NCBI GenBank assembly: GCA_021234155.1
Contig: JAJEKV010000058.1
Coordinates: forward strand, 7,562,992 to 7,626,991
Length of the DNA: 64,000 bases
Direction of reading: 5' to 3'
DNA from: Isoetes taiwanensis
Lineage: Eukaryota > Streptophyta > Lycopodiopsida > Isoetales > Isoetaceae
Shown: positions 45,434 through 56,349 of the stretch, piece after piece
How positions within the stretch are numbered: position 1 is the first letter of the stretch
Layout of the letters: the number at the start of each line of letters is the position of its first letter
Notes under the pieces: model-generated
Told to the model about the DNA's origin: nothing
Databases searched by the model: none
The model's input: only the letters and a program-made list of their open reading frames with translations
Made by a program: the position numbers and the translations under genes

Positions 45434-45479
45434 CTTTGAGCTGCTTCCTAAGAAGAAGGTTGGCCTGGCCCTCCAACAT
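45434..45479 (-). pseudogene. UBC7/13/14-type E2, first exon only
   Basis: ATG 45479 opens MLEGQANLLLRKQLK and ends at a donor (AAAG/GTAGGC) after one base of the next codon. This matches the first coding exon of plant UBC7/13/14 ubiquitin-conjugating enzymes in sequence, length and splice phase. None of the following exons, including the catalytic Cys, is seen in the next kilobases of this strand. The match is short, so confidence is moderate. Confidence 0.5.
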
Positions 45480-46130
45480 GGCGACCCAACAAGGCGATTT
45501 TCTTAATGAGGCAGATGGGATGGGAGAGAGGAATCAATAAAGAGCAAGCACATCAATAGAGTTCAATAGCTGTATCAAGCTGCTTCAGATCGGAGTTAGC
45601 CAAAATAAGTGCACGCCATGTATAGCTGCTGGGTTGTGATATTCTGCTGAACGATTAATTTGCTTCAGTTAAAGAACTAGCAGAAGCAAAGAGGCGAATA
45701 ATCTGCTCCTCCAAAACAGCAACACAGTCTACTCATTCTGGCCCATGAAGAGCTTCGCTCTCCTGTCAAATTGCCAATTTTTTTGTTCTAATGCATTCCT
45801 GTAAAATTGACCATGCTTGGCTGTTCTGCAAACATATATCCAGATGGGAGGGATGCAGTCAGAGCATCACATGGCCCTCTGGGATAAGCCCTTTTAGGTA
45901 TCATTCTAAACCGAGTAGCAGCATGATAATCTAGACCTAACTATAGGGTTTGGTTTGAGCCTCGGATATGGCAATTACATTGCAGCATCTTCGAATCTAC
46001 ACTAATCAGCTCGGCACTTCCGTTATCCATATTTTTGGCTCCTCAGCAACTACATGCACTAAGAAAATTGAACTGAGCCGAGTATTATCTGCCATATCGT
46101 GTTACAGTTAGCCAGTTTCCACACCGCCCG
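45480..46130. other. Spacer, no gene seen
   Basis: Non-coding DNA lies upstream of the UBC-like exon. It could include captured promoter sequence. No motif is strong enough to call. Confidence 0.3.
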
Positions 46131-46134
46131 CCTA

Positions 46135-46290
46135 ACAACACTGGTGACCGCGAGTTTACAGGCCACAACAGGTTTGGAGCAGTCACCAGCATATCCTAGG
46201 GATATTCTAGCATATACCTAGGATATGCCAAAAGCCCACATAAACAAGGGTTTGCCCCCCTAGGGGCAACCCAAAAAATACAACATATAT
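46135..46290 (-). repeat. Palindromic dispersed repeat, copy 1
   Basis: The copy contains CAGTCACCAGCATATCC, an internal imperfect palindrome (GCATATCCTAGG … CCTAGGATATGC), then CCCACATAAACAAGGGTTTG and CCCCCTAGGGGCAACCC. The reverse complement of 63625-63775 carries the same blocks in the same order, so the two copies are inverted relative to each other 17 kb apart. Confidence 0.8.
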
Positions 46291-46725
46291 TTTGAAAATA
46301 TATCATATACTTGGCATTAATGTGATAAAGTGGCAATTGACATTGAATAATGGTGGGGAAACATGCATTTCCAACGTTTCCAAGACATCTTTAACATGTT
46401 TTTTCTAGTGCACTCCCTAGTTCCCATATACAATATTTAGTTGTCTAAATATAGTATGTAAAAGTATGTGTTGTGTAAAAGGCATTCCTACAGATGCGTC
46501 TAAATATAATATCTAAGCAAAAAATATTCCTATTTCAAATGACATGAAACTTTGAGGTTGTCTATTCTTCTAAGCCTCTAGATAACATGTCCAACTATAC
46601 CAAAGACAAAGGTTCAATTGTCCTATTCCAAATTGTTCCCCATGTTAGACATATTATATAGAGAGGCATTGCAACTCTTGGAAAATTCATATTTGCCTGC
46701 TCAATGAATAGTTATTATATCTTAG
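46290..46725. other. AT-rich spacer
   Basis: No gene. AT-rich DNA lies between the palindromic repeat and the foldback. Confidence 0.3.
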
Positions 46726-47086
46726 ACAGTAACCAGTAAACCAGCCACAGTAATCTGTAAACCAACTTTTACTGGTCTAGACTAGTCTTTTGACAGACTA
46801 GCTAGTTTTTGTCCCACTGCCAACGAGCAGCCAAAGTGGAGGACATGTATAGGCTTTTAAGTTCTACCACGTCGGGGATCATGGCCAGTGTATGTTTATA
46901 TTTGGGAGTTGGTTACTGGGGTTATATGACCATGATCCCCGACGTGGTAGAACTTAAAAGCCTATACATGTCCTCCACTTTGGCTGCTCGTTGGCAGTGG
47001 GACAAAAACTAGCTAGTCTGTAAAAAGACGTCTAGACCAGTAAAAGTTGGTTTACAGATTACTGTGGCTCGTTTACTGGTTACTGT
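46726..47086. repeat. Near-perfect 361-bp foldback (MITE or hairpin RNA locus)
   Basis: The arms are 46726-46884 and 46930-47086, with a 45-nt loop. The inner roughly 100 bases of the arms match without a mismatch by eye, and only the outer part near CTAGACTAGTC/GACGTCTAGAC has small differences. The ends read ACAGTAACCAGTAAAC … GTTTACTGGTTACTGT. This could be a recent foldback or MITE, or a young inverted-repeat locus that makes hairpin RNA. No target duplication was convincing. Confidence 0.92.
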
Positions 47087-47089
47087 AAA

Positions 47090-48115
47090 AAGACAAAGTG
47101 ACAAAATTAGTATCAATATTCAAATAAATAATTGAAACAAATGGGGGCAAATCATAAGACACATGACATAGATGAATGTGCTAAGTTAGGAGGAATATTG
47201 TAGGCAAACACGCCATGAGCTATATTTAGTGGAGCATTGTTGAGACACGAGGAATATGGCACCTAAGTAGAGAGTGTCCATGTGAGTAGTTCTCTTCGTG
47301 TTGGTGCTTTTTTGTTGTGTAGCATGTCCGTCCACTCCAAACATCATATGCCAATCCACATGATTCTAACATGTCTAGAATGTGGAAATGGCATCCACTA
47401 TAATACTTAAGACATGGTGGCATCGATCTAATCATGGCGTTCTTAGTTTTGTCTCAACCTTTTGTACATTCTCCTGCATGGACATGCCATCTTTATTCTA
47501 AACTGTAGAAGAGAAGGAAGCTAATATTGAAAGGATATAGAAACTAGTGTTGCACCCCTTACCTACTATTGTTCAATAAAGAGAGAGAAAATGTCTGTTT
47601 TAATATCTACACGTGATTTATACATATCAGTGCTCTATGGGCCCATTCCTCAATTCATTTTACATGGCCTCGTGAAAACATTTGAACCTAAAACCATATG
47701 GATCCAAAGAAGCAATTGCTACCATGTGACTTTTATTTTTGCATCTATATGCGTCATTCTTGCACAAGGACATGCTATGGATAGGACTTGTTAATGGTTG
47801 TTTGGTTTCTTATTAGCAATTCGATTTTTTCCCTTAAATCTTTTACATAATACTCTACTTATTATCTATTACCGACTATCTAATATCAGCATAACTACAA
47901 AGGTTTTTTCCTTGGGATTTTTTAATCCTAGTAGTAATAATTATACTAGCCCATTGTATGGGTCCCATGACCCTTTGATCTTCGTGGACGCTAAAGGATC
48001 TATTTTATTGTGTTGTATTCTATTTTTTTTTTTTTTGGTCATTGGCATATCTTCATATGAAAAAATGGCATTTTTTTTTGCTCTCAAATTAAGGTTTACT
48101 TAGACAAATTAACAT
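47090..48115. other. AT-rich spacer
   Basis: No supportable gene. Plus frames at 47591-47794 and 47798-48103 are hydrophobic, AT-driven and unrecognised. Confidence 0.35.
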
Positions 48116-48119
48116 CCAG

Positions 48120-48358
48120 CATAATGTCAAGTTCAATTATTATAAAATCAAAAGGATGACATGTTACCTATCAAGAATTCAAAGAGGCCAAAAAAATATC
48201 AAGATATGCATATTATAAGTGAATGTATAGCCAGCGAGGTCGTGCCATTGCACGTCAATCTAATAAGGTGGCAAGAGATGTTCCAACACACTATTGACAC
48301 ATTGTAGCAACCTCGTGTATGGCACACACTTTGTCTCTATTGAAAAATCGAAAAAACA
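48120..48358 (-). repeat. Repeat R, distal part (inverted-off piece)
   Basis: Read on the minus strand, this carries GAGACAAAGTGTGTGCCAT, then ATACATTCAC, ATGCATATCTTGA and GGTAACATGTCATCC. The same blocks occur, also on the minus strand, at 55,060-55,690. It begins exactly where the LINE coding sequence stops at 48359-48361, while the proximal part of the same repeat lies at 51.12-51.80 kb in the other orientation. Confidence 0.7.
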
Positions 48359-49048
48359 TCACTTATGGACAGTTTCCTTAGAATTGCAGCCAAGAGGGCA
48401 AGCCTGATCAATGTTAGGATCTATTCTTGAGTAAATCTTATGAATAAGATCCATGCAAGGAATGCTTTTATTAGCCACCAGCCAGATAAAGAAGGAAATT
48501 TTTGGGGAACAGTAGGAATTCCAAATATTCTTAAACAAACCAGACTCAGTATCAGAATTGATATTCCAATATTTATTAGCTTTTGATTGCAAATGATCCT
48601 GAGATAAAAAAGCATAGATACTAGAGACTTTATAAATTTTCTTATCATTAAAAGACCATTCAATATTGCAAAGCACATTAGAGTCTAGATTGATCTCTTT
48701 GACTGCTCTCATAATATGATCATACAGTACCCTATCTGTAGATGAACCTCTGATATAAGCCTTGAGCCTTGTCCAAGAAATCCATTTATTATTATGCCAT
48801 AAATCTCCCAGAGTTTTAATATTATTCTTGAGCCATTTCTTATAAATTCTTGGCTGCTTTAAAGCCAAGGGATTGTAATATCTCATAGCTAAAGTTGGAT
48901 TCCAGAAAATGATGGTATTATGACAGACATTAGCTATATTAGAATGGGAGTAGGCCTTAGACACCTTGTTCCATGCAATTAACAAGTTCCTCATTACGGG
49001 TGAAGTGTTAGCACCAGGTTTAATATAAAAAAAGGCTGAAGATGGCAA
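48359..49048 (-). pseudogene. LINE zf-RVT C-terminal part
   Basis: A 229-codon frame continues the LINE protein after a break near 49.1 kb. It has the pattern typical of plant L1 ORF2 C-termini: WNKVSKAYSHSN, WISWTRLKAYIRG, YKVSSIYAFL, SFFIWLVANK and the first Cys of the zinc-binding motif (CPLGC). It is truncated before the His/Cys half, which lies at 51.8 kb. Confidence 0.8.
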
Positions 49049-49143
49049 TGATGAACAGCCGAAGTGTGCCCCTCTATTTTACTATTTTGCAGCCAATACA
49101 TAATGAAAGAAGTAGCTAGGCTACCAGGGTAGAACAGAGTTTT

Positions 49144-50187
49144 TCAAATATACTTTCCTGCAAGAGCATAACCTTGCAAAAGCAAATTCTTACATCCAAG
49201 ACCTCCCTTAACCTTTCTTTGGATAACATAATTCCCGTTGACCATATGATTCTTGCCCCAGATATAATTCCTTATAATTCTCTCAATCTGCTGATAGACA
49301 CATTTAGAAGCAAGAATGGCAGATGAGAAGTAAATATGAGAACTGGAGAGCACAGAAGTTGCAATTATAGTTCTACCTGCGAGAGAGAGACAACTACCAT
49401 AGTTGTTTAATTTTCTCCTGATTTTGGAAACAACGGGAGACCAAAGATTTTTAATACTAGTGTCCAGAGCTAATGGCATTCCAAGAAGGGATGTTGAGTG
49501 ATTAAAATCACAGCACTTAATGCCAAGAATATCTGTCTGAGTAGAGTCTCCAAGAATGACACATTTCTGCTGATTGAGGTAAATCCCAGAGGCAGCACTG
49601 AAACCTTTGATAACCTTTATGAAGAACTCAATATTATTATTATTATCATTCAATAAAAAGCTAAAAGTGTCATCTGCATATTGCAATAAAGTCAAATCAC
49701 TCATATTATCAGGGAGCCTTAAACCTTTTATATTGCCAACCTGCTGATGATGAAGAATAACTCTTGTAAGCATTTCAGCCATAATAATAAATAAATAAGG
49801 GGCTAATGGGCAACCCTGCCTTACCCCTTTGTTTAGGGAAAAAAATCTACCTGGAGATCCATTGATGATTACCGAAGATTGAGATCTCGAATTAAGGCCC
49901 ATAATCAAATCAATCAATTTAGAAGGAAAACCAATTTTTTTAAAAGCAAAAACAAGGAAATTCCATCTAACTGTGTCAAAGGCTTTAAAGAAATCTAGCT
50001 TTAAGTGAACACAATTTTGATTTGAAATCCTAGCCCAGTGCATACCTTCCATGCCAGCAATATAGTTGTCAAGGATATATTTGTTTGGCAAGAAAGCAGA
50101 TTGGTGCAAGCTAATATTTTTTTGTAAATAGCTTTTAATCCTATTAGCTATAATTTTAGCACAGAGCTTATAAGTTGTATTAGTCAA
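49144..50187 (-). pseudogene. LINE reverse transcriptase core
   Basis: A continuous 347-codon frame covers RT blocks 1-7 with an intact YADD (QYADDTFSF) and a thumb region (GRTIIATSVLSS, IRNYIWGKNHMVNGN). The frame itself is long and undamaged, which suggests the copy is not very old. Flanking frames supply the upstream SPGPDG block and the downstream zf-RVT part. Confidence 0.88.
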
Positions 50188-50799
50188 AGATATTGGTCTC
50201 CAATCACTAAAGGTTTCAGGATTATCAGTTTTAGGAATAAGAGAAATGAATCCTGAAGCAAGAGCAGGATGCAGGTGATTGGTGTGCTAAAATCCATGAA
50301 CCAAGTGAATGAGATCAGATTTAATATCATCCCAGAATTTGACAAAAAGATCAGGGGGAAGTCCATCTGGCCCCGGGCTCTTACCTTTGGCCAAACTATT
50401 TAAAGTTTGCCTAATCTCATCCTCAGAAGGCTTATTCAGAATCTGCTCATTCATAGGATCAATGATATTAGCTGGCAGAGAGTCCAATAGATCTAAAAAA
50501 CCTTTAGCATCAACATTATTCCAGCTAACATTGTGGTGATCAGAGAAAATGTCAGAATATTTGGAATAAAAATAATCAGAGATATCCTTAGGATCACTCA
50601 GGTAGTGCCATTTTCATTTTTATGTTGGTAATTTGTTTCCTGAGCAGTCTATTCTTTGCAATTCTCAAAAAGAACTTCGAGCTACAGTTGTCCATATAAT
50701 TTTGAAATTTGATCTTACTCTTCACAGCAACTCCTTTTGCCTCATATTCTTCAACGGTTTTAATTGTCTTATCTTATCTTATCTTCAAGAAGATGCAGA

Positions 50800-51120
50800 T
50801 TAATATTTAAGGGGTCATGTTGCAACTTTATTCTGACATCCCTTATCTCTAGCAGAAATTTCTTTCATGTCGTTTAGAATATGTAGCACAATAACAACTT
50901 TAACACAAATGTTGGATTTGTCAGGGCAAGGGAAGGAGTAGTGGGTTTCTTTCCACATCAAGATAGTTCGACCTGGGTGCTCATTGGAGCAAACCCTACC
51001 TTCTCCAATTATCCGTCACCATCTTCTTACATGTGCCTTTGTCCCAAGCTTGCCTTCCTGTGCTAACTTTTTTTCTTCTTTTTCTTTCTTTTTACCTTTT
51101 CAATTCTTCATTTCAAGCAA
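50800..51120. other. Spacer between LINE 5' end and repeat R
   Basis: No gene. A TCTTATCTTATCTTATCTTC microsatellite at about 50767-50790 marks the LINE truncation point. Confidence 0.35.
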
Positions 51121-51124
51121 GTGA

Positions 51125-51798
51125 GAATGATGGCACTGGCATTGTCCCTTTCTTTGTTAATAATAATTGTTACTCTTACTATATAAAGACCAATGGCTCT
51201 TCCTAGATTTGAATTGTGTACATTTCAATCCATTCCATTCTGCATGGCATGATGATATTTTCCTAGGATGAGACCAGGTTAGGTGTCAGTTACACATGTG
51301 ATCACCTAATTAGAATTTAGAGTATTGGCAACTCGAACCTTGTAACAGGGACCTAGATATTCCACGTGTCCAAAGAATTTAATTGAATTAGATTGAGTTG
51401 ACTTTCATCGTCCATGGTGACCAAAAGGTATATGGGACACAATACAAGAAAGAAAGAAATAAAGATAAGATAAGATGAATTTTTACATCCATGGGCACAA
51501 CAATCCTGTTACTGTCTAGGATTTAAGAGGAATATGGACTTACTCTTTCACGTAATACAAAGGGAGCCATGGATGTTTTGCGTTAAGTTCGTCTACAATA
51601 ATCTAACTTTCTACTTAGAGATCTTTTGGGTCTTTAGGATGTTCTTTTGTTATAGACGAAATACATGTTCTATATGAGGTGCAATGCTAGTGCAAATTGC
51701 ATATTTCTAGTCATGTTAGGGTTCTTTCATATCTAGAATGCTTTTTAGATATAAACAAAATGCATGCCCTAACGAGGTTGCTATAACATGCCATGCTA
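51125..51798 (+). repeat. Repeat R, proximal part with subrepeats
   Basis: This matches the reverse complement of 55.7-56.35 kb block by block: GTCCCTTTC, TTCCTAGGATGAGAC, AGGTGTCnGTTACnCATGTG, CTAGATATTCCA, the AATTG-rich block, and then subrepeats of the form GTTCTTTngATATAGACAAAATGCAT … GAGGTnGCTATnnCATG. It ends inside the last subrepeat, exactly where LINE coding sequence starts on the plus strand. Confidence 0.75.
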
Positions 51799-52119
51799 GT
51801 GCAGTGTCCTAAAATCAATAATCTTTGGGAATGGATTCATATTAACTTTGGTTTTCAGAGACCATTGAGTATTATTGATTTTATATCTAATGATGATTCA
51901 TATAAGAATACAATCTGTTACATTATTATGTGGAATATTTGGAAACATAGGAATAGATGTATTCATGGTGGCCATCATATTTCGATTGTTTGGATTAAGC
52001 TCAAAGTTATTTTTGACATTGAAGTGGTTGCCACTGCTCATAAAAATAAATATGTAGAAAAATATGATGATAGATGGAATTTGCTTGGGGATTTTAATGG
52101 ATCCTTTCAATTGCTTTAA
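51793..52119 (+). pseudogene. LINE 3' coding end, plus strand
   Basis: The frame LVQCPKINNLWEWIHINFG … YIIMWNIWKHRNRCIHGG is the part of plant L1 ORF2 that follows the zf-RVT CxxC half. It fits directly after CPLGCNSKETVHK of the minus-strand LINE. It therefore looks like the other end of the same element, separated by an inversion. A stop at 52117-52119 ends the frame. Confidence 0.75.
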
Positions 52120-52910
52120 ACTGAAATTTCATGAACAATTTGCTAACTCTGATACCTTTGATGCTAGATTATCTATGGAATTGCAAGCATAAACTTGATC
52201 TTTAGTTTGATTTGGCTGAAAAGACTCTATTAGCAAAGCAATCAAGTATCCGAGCAGACAGATTTCAATTTAACCATGATTACAGTTTCTAGACTGGGAC
52301 AGTGAAAGGGAAATTAATGGAGAAATTGAGTGAAATTCCATAGAAAGAAATACAATGGGTTGAGGACTTCTGCAAGGGAACTCACCTCATGCATGCCTTG
52401 TTTTGGTTTCTTAGCAGATATGGCAAAGATATGACAGATGCACAGTTCAAATTTTATAGGGAGAGCTATTATTATCATAGGGGAAGAGCTGACTGCTTTG
52501 GTACTCTACTCCATCTAATGGCCACATGCAATCCAATGAGATTGTTAGAGTTAGTTGATTGGAGGAGTAATCAAATCCCAATTTACCAGCCTCAGATCTG
52601 TGATCATTTCCACTTCCTTGAACCTATAACTTCTGATCCTTTATTTGCTTTATTTACCAGTCTAGTGGCTTCAAAGTATCTTCACAGATCGATTACAAGG
52701 AAGAATCAGAGAATATGAGGCGATTTTTATTTTGTTACTCAATCTTCGGTATCTCAGATCTGATCCCTAATTTTTATAACTCTGTATGGGATCATCTATT
52801 TTCTTATAGTATTTTGCAAATCTTGTTATACAGTATAGCAAATTTTGTACTTGCATACCCCACAAACGAGGAACTTTACGTACGGTGTAGATTAAGGAAT
52901 AAGGGGTGAA
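52120..52910 (+). other. Unrecognised open stretch downstream of LINE
   Basis: The 109-codon plus frame at 52389-52718 (with QFKFYRESYYYHRGRADCFG and EPITSDPLFALFTSLVASK) and a shorter one at 52715-52909 look protein-like. They have no recognised family and no clear continuation. They could be a gene remnant or element-specific sequence. Confidence 0.3.
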
Positions 52911-53130
52911 TATGCCTATCCAACAGCTCTCGCTGCCCTACGTCACCCCCCGTGAGAATATGCACCCAAACCAAAGGGGGTTTAAGGGGGATTTTGATTT
53001 AAATGTGTTGGACCCAATGGTTGTGTTAATTAATGTTAATGGTAGTTATGTGTTGATTGTTATACTAAAAAAATTTTTGGGCCCTTCGGGCCCTAAAAAA
53101 AAAGCAAACATATGTAAAACCATGTGAAAC
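52910..53130. other. Spacer with GGGCCC hairpin
   Basis: TTTTTGGGCCCttcGGGCCCTAAAAA at about 53072-53097 is a short palindrome with a 3-nt loop in an A/T-rich frame. It is structurally like an intrinsic terminator, but the context is eukaryotic, so its role is unknown. Confidence 0.5.
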
Positions 53131-55050
53131 ATGCAAAACTCGTATGATGTTCTTTCCATACATCTATGGCAATGTTCCTTTATCCACATTTACATGATTA
53201 TGTATCATTATATGCCAGTTACCACAACATACCACTCATATTCATAAGGCTATCCAATTCATAAGGCTACCCAAGGCGCCTGAGCAAAAGTAAATTCTCC
53301 GATGAACTAGAAGCACAAATACAAAGCCTACTTCTACAAGGAAAAAGTTGCAGCAGGATATTGCCTCAATTTCTATACATCTATGGTAATATTAGTTTAC
53401 CACATTTACATGATTATGTATATCATTCTCTGCACGAGACAACTAAAGCCTTTGGCAGAAGGAATTCCTGACAACATTGTCAACATTGGCTGCAGAAGGA
53501 ATTCCTGTCAACATTGGTTGTGGGCCGATGTTTATGTGCATGAGCAATGGCAAGCTGCTAGAAGAAAAAACCATCTGCAATCACAAATACTATCCATGAT
53601 ATTTTGATATTTGATAGAACGAGCTGTAATCCATCATATAAGCTATAGAATAACATCATGTGGTTACTTCCAAAAATAAGAAGAGAGAGCCTCTTGCAGG
53701 TACTTCTGATAATAACAACCAGTAACATTTACTCACTGTGGCCTGATATGCAACAAACGTTATTCCATTTTACAACATTTGCTACAAGCTTCCTGTCAAC
53801 ATTGGCTGTGGGCCGACATTTTATGTGCATGAGAAATAGTACGGTGCTAGAAGAAAAAACCACCTGCAATTGTTAGAATATGGATTTCGAATAAAACAAC
53901 CACAATCTTGAATCAAGATTTCAATAAGTCCTTACCATATAAGATTGCCACAACAATTCAACTTCAACCAAAATCGACAGCAACAAGCTTAAAATGGCAA
54001 CCAGATTTGTAAATAGCTACTGCCTCAAACTTAGACTTACAGATATAATATTACTGCCTCAGACTCAAACTCACAGCCACGCTTTGTGAACACGGCTAGC
54101 AAAGCAACATGACAGGACAACCATTGCTTTCAATCCATTGTTTTCATATGGCAGGACACACGAACCGCAATCACAAATACTGTCCATGATATTTTGACAA
54201 CAGATGTACATTAACTATTCCTGCCATAAAACCTGAAAATATTGGATATAAAAGTAGTGAATCACCAAGAGCCAAAGGATTTATGCATACAGATGAACGG
54301 TAAGCCTTTTTGTTTCTTGAGCATTCATGGCATACAAGCTTAAATCTAGTATTGAATATCAGAATCTAACCTGATTCAACACCGTTTTTGCATCTGAATA
54401 TGCTGGATGCAAGTCTCCTCATCGTGACCATTTTTGTGTATTCAGCTAGTCTTGGCCATAGATAAAATGCCATATTGGCAGTAGAGCTCCATCGCATTGT
54501 GCCTATGCAGCCAGTGTTTCATATCCTAGCCCTACAAATCTGTTTCCACTCCAAATCTGCTTCCACTCCAAATCTGTTTCCACTGTGATCACAATAACAT
54601 TAATTTTTTGCAAGAATGCCCTGAAATGCTATCCACGAGGCTTGCATGTTCAGCCCCTAAAAATAAAAAGAGGGCTTTTGTTGTTAGCCCTTCGATGTTA
54701 GACCATTGAAAAAAAAAGCTAAATCAACGACTAAGAAATGGTGCACTCTAGATGTACGCATTAGTACATCCATTCGAATACGCCATGAAATCTTAGGAAA
54801 ACCTTTGTGAAAAGCGTACAAAAACACAAAAAAAAACCCCTGTTATTATGCTACATATTCTAACTGAAATTAATTTTTGAAAGGCTATATTCTGAACAAG
54901 TTTAAGCATTTGATTGGTCATTTGAGCCTCTACTCTTCAAATTCTGAGGCAAACATTTATATAGAAAAATGCCATTCCTTTTTCTCACAATATAGAGTCT
55001 ACTAGTCAAAATAACATCCTACATAAAGTCTTCATGTACTATAAACTTGC
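53130..55050. repeat. Region of diverged internal direct repeats
   Basis: No gene. Recurrent blocks include ACATTTACATGATTATGTAT (about 53190 and 53400), TGTGGGCCGA … TTTATGTGCATGAG … GCTAGAAGAAAAAACCA (about 53520 and 53810) and CAATCACAAATACTnTCCATG (about 53577 and 54170). A 17-bp unit, CAAATCTGnTTCCACTC, is repeated three times near 54535-54590. This is likely an old satellite-like or transposon-derived block. Confidence 0.5.
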
Positions 55051-55059
55051 AAACCCATC

Positions 55060-56345
55060 AAAAAGGATGACATGTTACCTATGAAGAATTCAAGGAAGCA
55101 AAGAAAAATTGCTATCTCAATATAGAAACAGGGTCAATGTTTTTTGTTGGCATGTATTTGTGTGTCGACATGTGGCAAACCATACAACCCAGAATGGAAA
55201 TTGAGTACGCTGATTCCGCAATGCCTATTTCTGTAGTTTTAACTTTGCATCTTATTCTTTTACTTGTTAGCGCAGCTTTTTGTTGAATTTTCACAATACA
55301 AACTTCTCAAACGTTTTGAAGATCAGACCAAATGCTGACACCGTTTACAGATCAACACTGCTATCATTAACAAATAAGAAACTTTATTTAGAGGCCCAAG
55401 CTGACAACACAAAATAGATTTCTAGATGAAGAAGAGGAAATAGATACATTAAGTAGGATGAATACGCTTTTGGGCAGCCAGGGATCCCACCGTCCACACT
55501 GGAAAGGGGTCCCAAGTGACGTTCCCCCATACATAAGATTGCTTATGGTATCAATAGGACGTCAAGATATGCATAGTGTACGTGAATGTATGGTGCTAAT
55601 GCAGGTCATTTTTTAGTGGCAATGCATGCTTCAACATAATCTTCTACACTTTGGCACGTTTTGATGGCACACACTTTGTCTCTATCGTAAAAGCATCAAG
55701 AGACATAGCACGGCGTGTTGTAGCAACATCCTAAAAGAAATGCATTTTGTCTATATCAAAAGAACACCCTAGAAAGACCACTGCACCAGCATAGTGACTG
55801 TCTTTATCGAAAGAACATCCTAGAGGCGTGAAAGACCACTAGAGATATGCAATGTGCACTAGCATAGCGACCTCATATTGAACATGCATTTTGTGTATAT
55901 AGAAAATATATAAGTTGAATTGAATTGAATTGAAGTGGCTCGACTTTTTATTGAATTGAATGAAATGAAAGATCCATAGTTAAAAGTTGATATAAATCGA
56001 ATTGAATTGAGTTGACTTGACTTGGCTTTAATTGAATTGAATGAAAAATTCCTAGTTAAAAAGTTGGTAGACGAACTTTGACCCCAGAAAAACGTCCGTA
56101 GCTAGAGCTACCATCTTTGGGAGCATGGAATATCTAGCTCCTCATTCGCTCCTCATTCGAGGTTGTTCACAAGTTGCCCAACATTCTAAAATTCTAAATA
56201 GGTGCTCACATGCGTAACCGACACCTAATACTGCCTTGTCTCATCCTAGGAAGATCCGATCATTGCCACATGGAGACACACTTCAAATTTAGAAAGAGCC
56301 GTTGCCCATTATAGTAACAGTTCTTATTCACAAGGAAAGGGACCA
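55060..56345 (-). repeat. Repeat R, fuller copy
   Basis: The minus strand contains, in order, the proximal blocks shared with 51.13-51.46 kb, AATTG-rich tracts (ATTGAATTGAATTGAA), several diverged subrepeats (AGAACACCCTAGAAAGACCAC; AGAACATCCTAGAGGCG) and the distal blocks shared with 48.12-48.36 kb (TAGAGACAAAGTGTGTGCCA; GGTAACATGTCATCC). This copy shows what the undivided repeat looks like. There is no coding content. Confidence 0.7.
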
Positions 56346-56349
56346 CTGT

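Larger units (their letters stand above)
48359..50800 (-). mobile_element. L1-type LINE, 5'-truncated, 3' end displaced
   Basis: This L1-type ORF2 carries RT motifs (GKSPGPDGLPPDLF, HLKLDFFKAFDTVRWNFLVF, KGVRQGCPLAPYLF, LLQYADDTFSFL) and a zf-RVT-like C-terminal part (FWNPTLAMRYYNPLALKQ, KISFFIWLVANKSIPC, CPLGCNSKETVHK). The endonuclease is missing, so the copy is 5'-truncated near 50.8 kb. A stop interrupts the region near 50287. The coding sequence ends abruptly at 48361 in the zinc-finger region, and its continuation is found on the plus strand from 51793. Confidence 0.9.

Noticed and set aside
45434-45479. Functional UBC7-type gene
   Set aside because: Only exon 1 is present; no exon with the E2 core or catalytic Cys follows on this strand.
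46809-47012. 67-codon ORF in the foldback
   Set aside because: It arises from the two complementary arms; the hairpin is the meaningful feature.
52900-53130. Organelle DNA insertion (NUPT/NUMT)
   Set aside because: The GGGCCC hairpin suggested it, but no organelle gene sequence is recognisable nearby.
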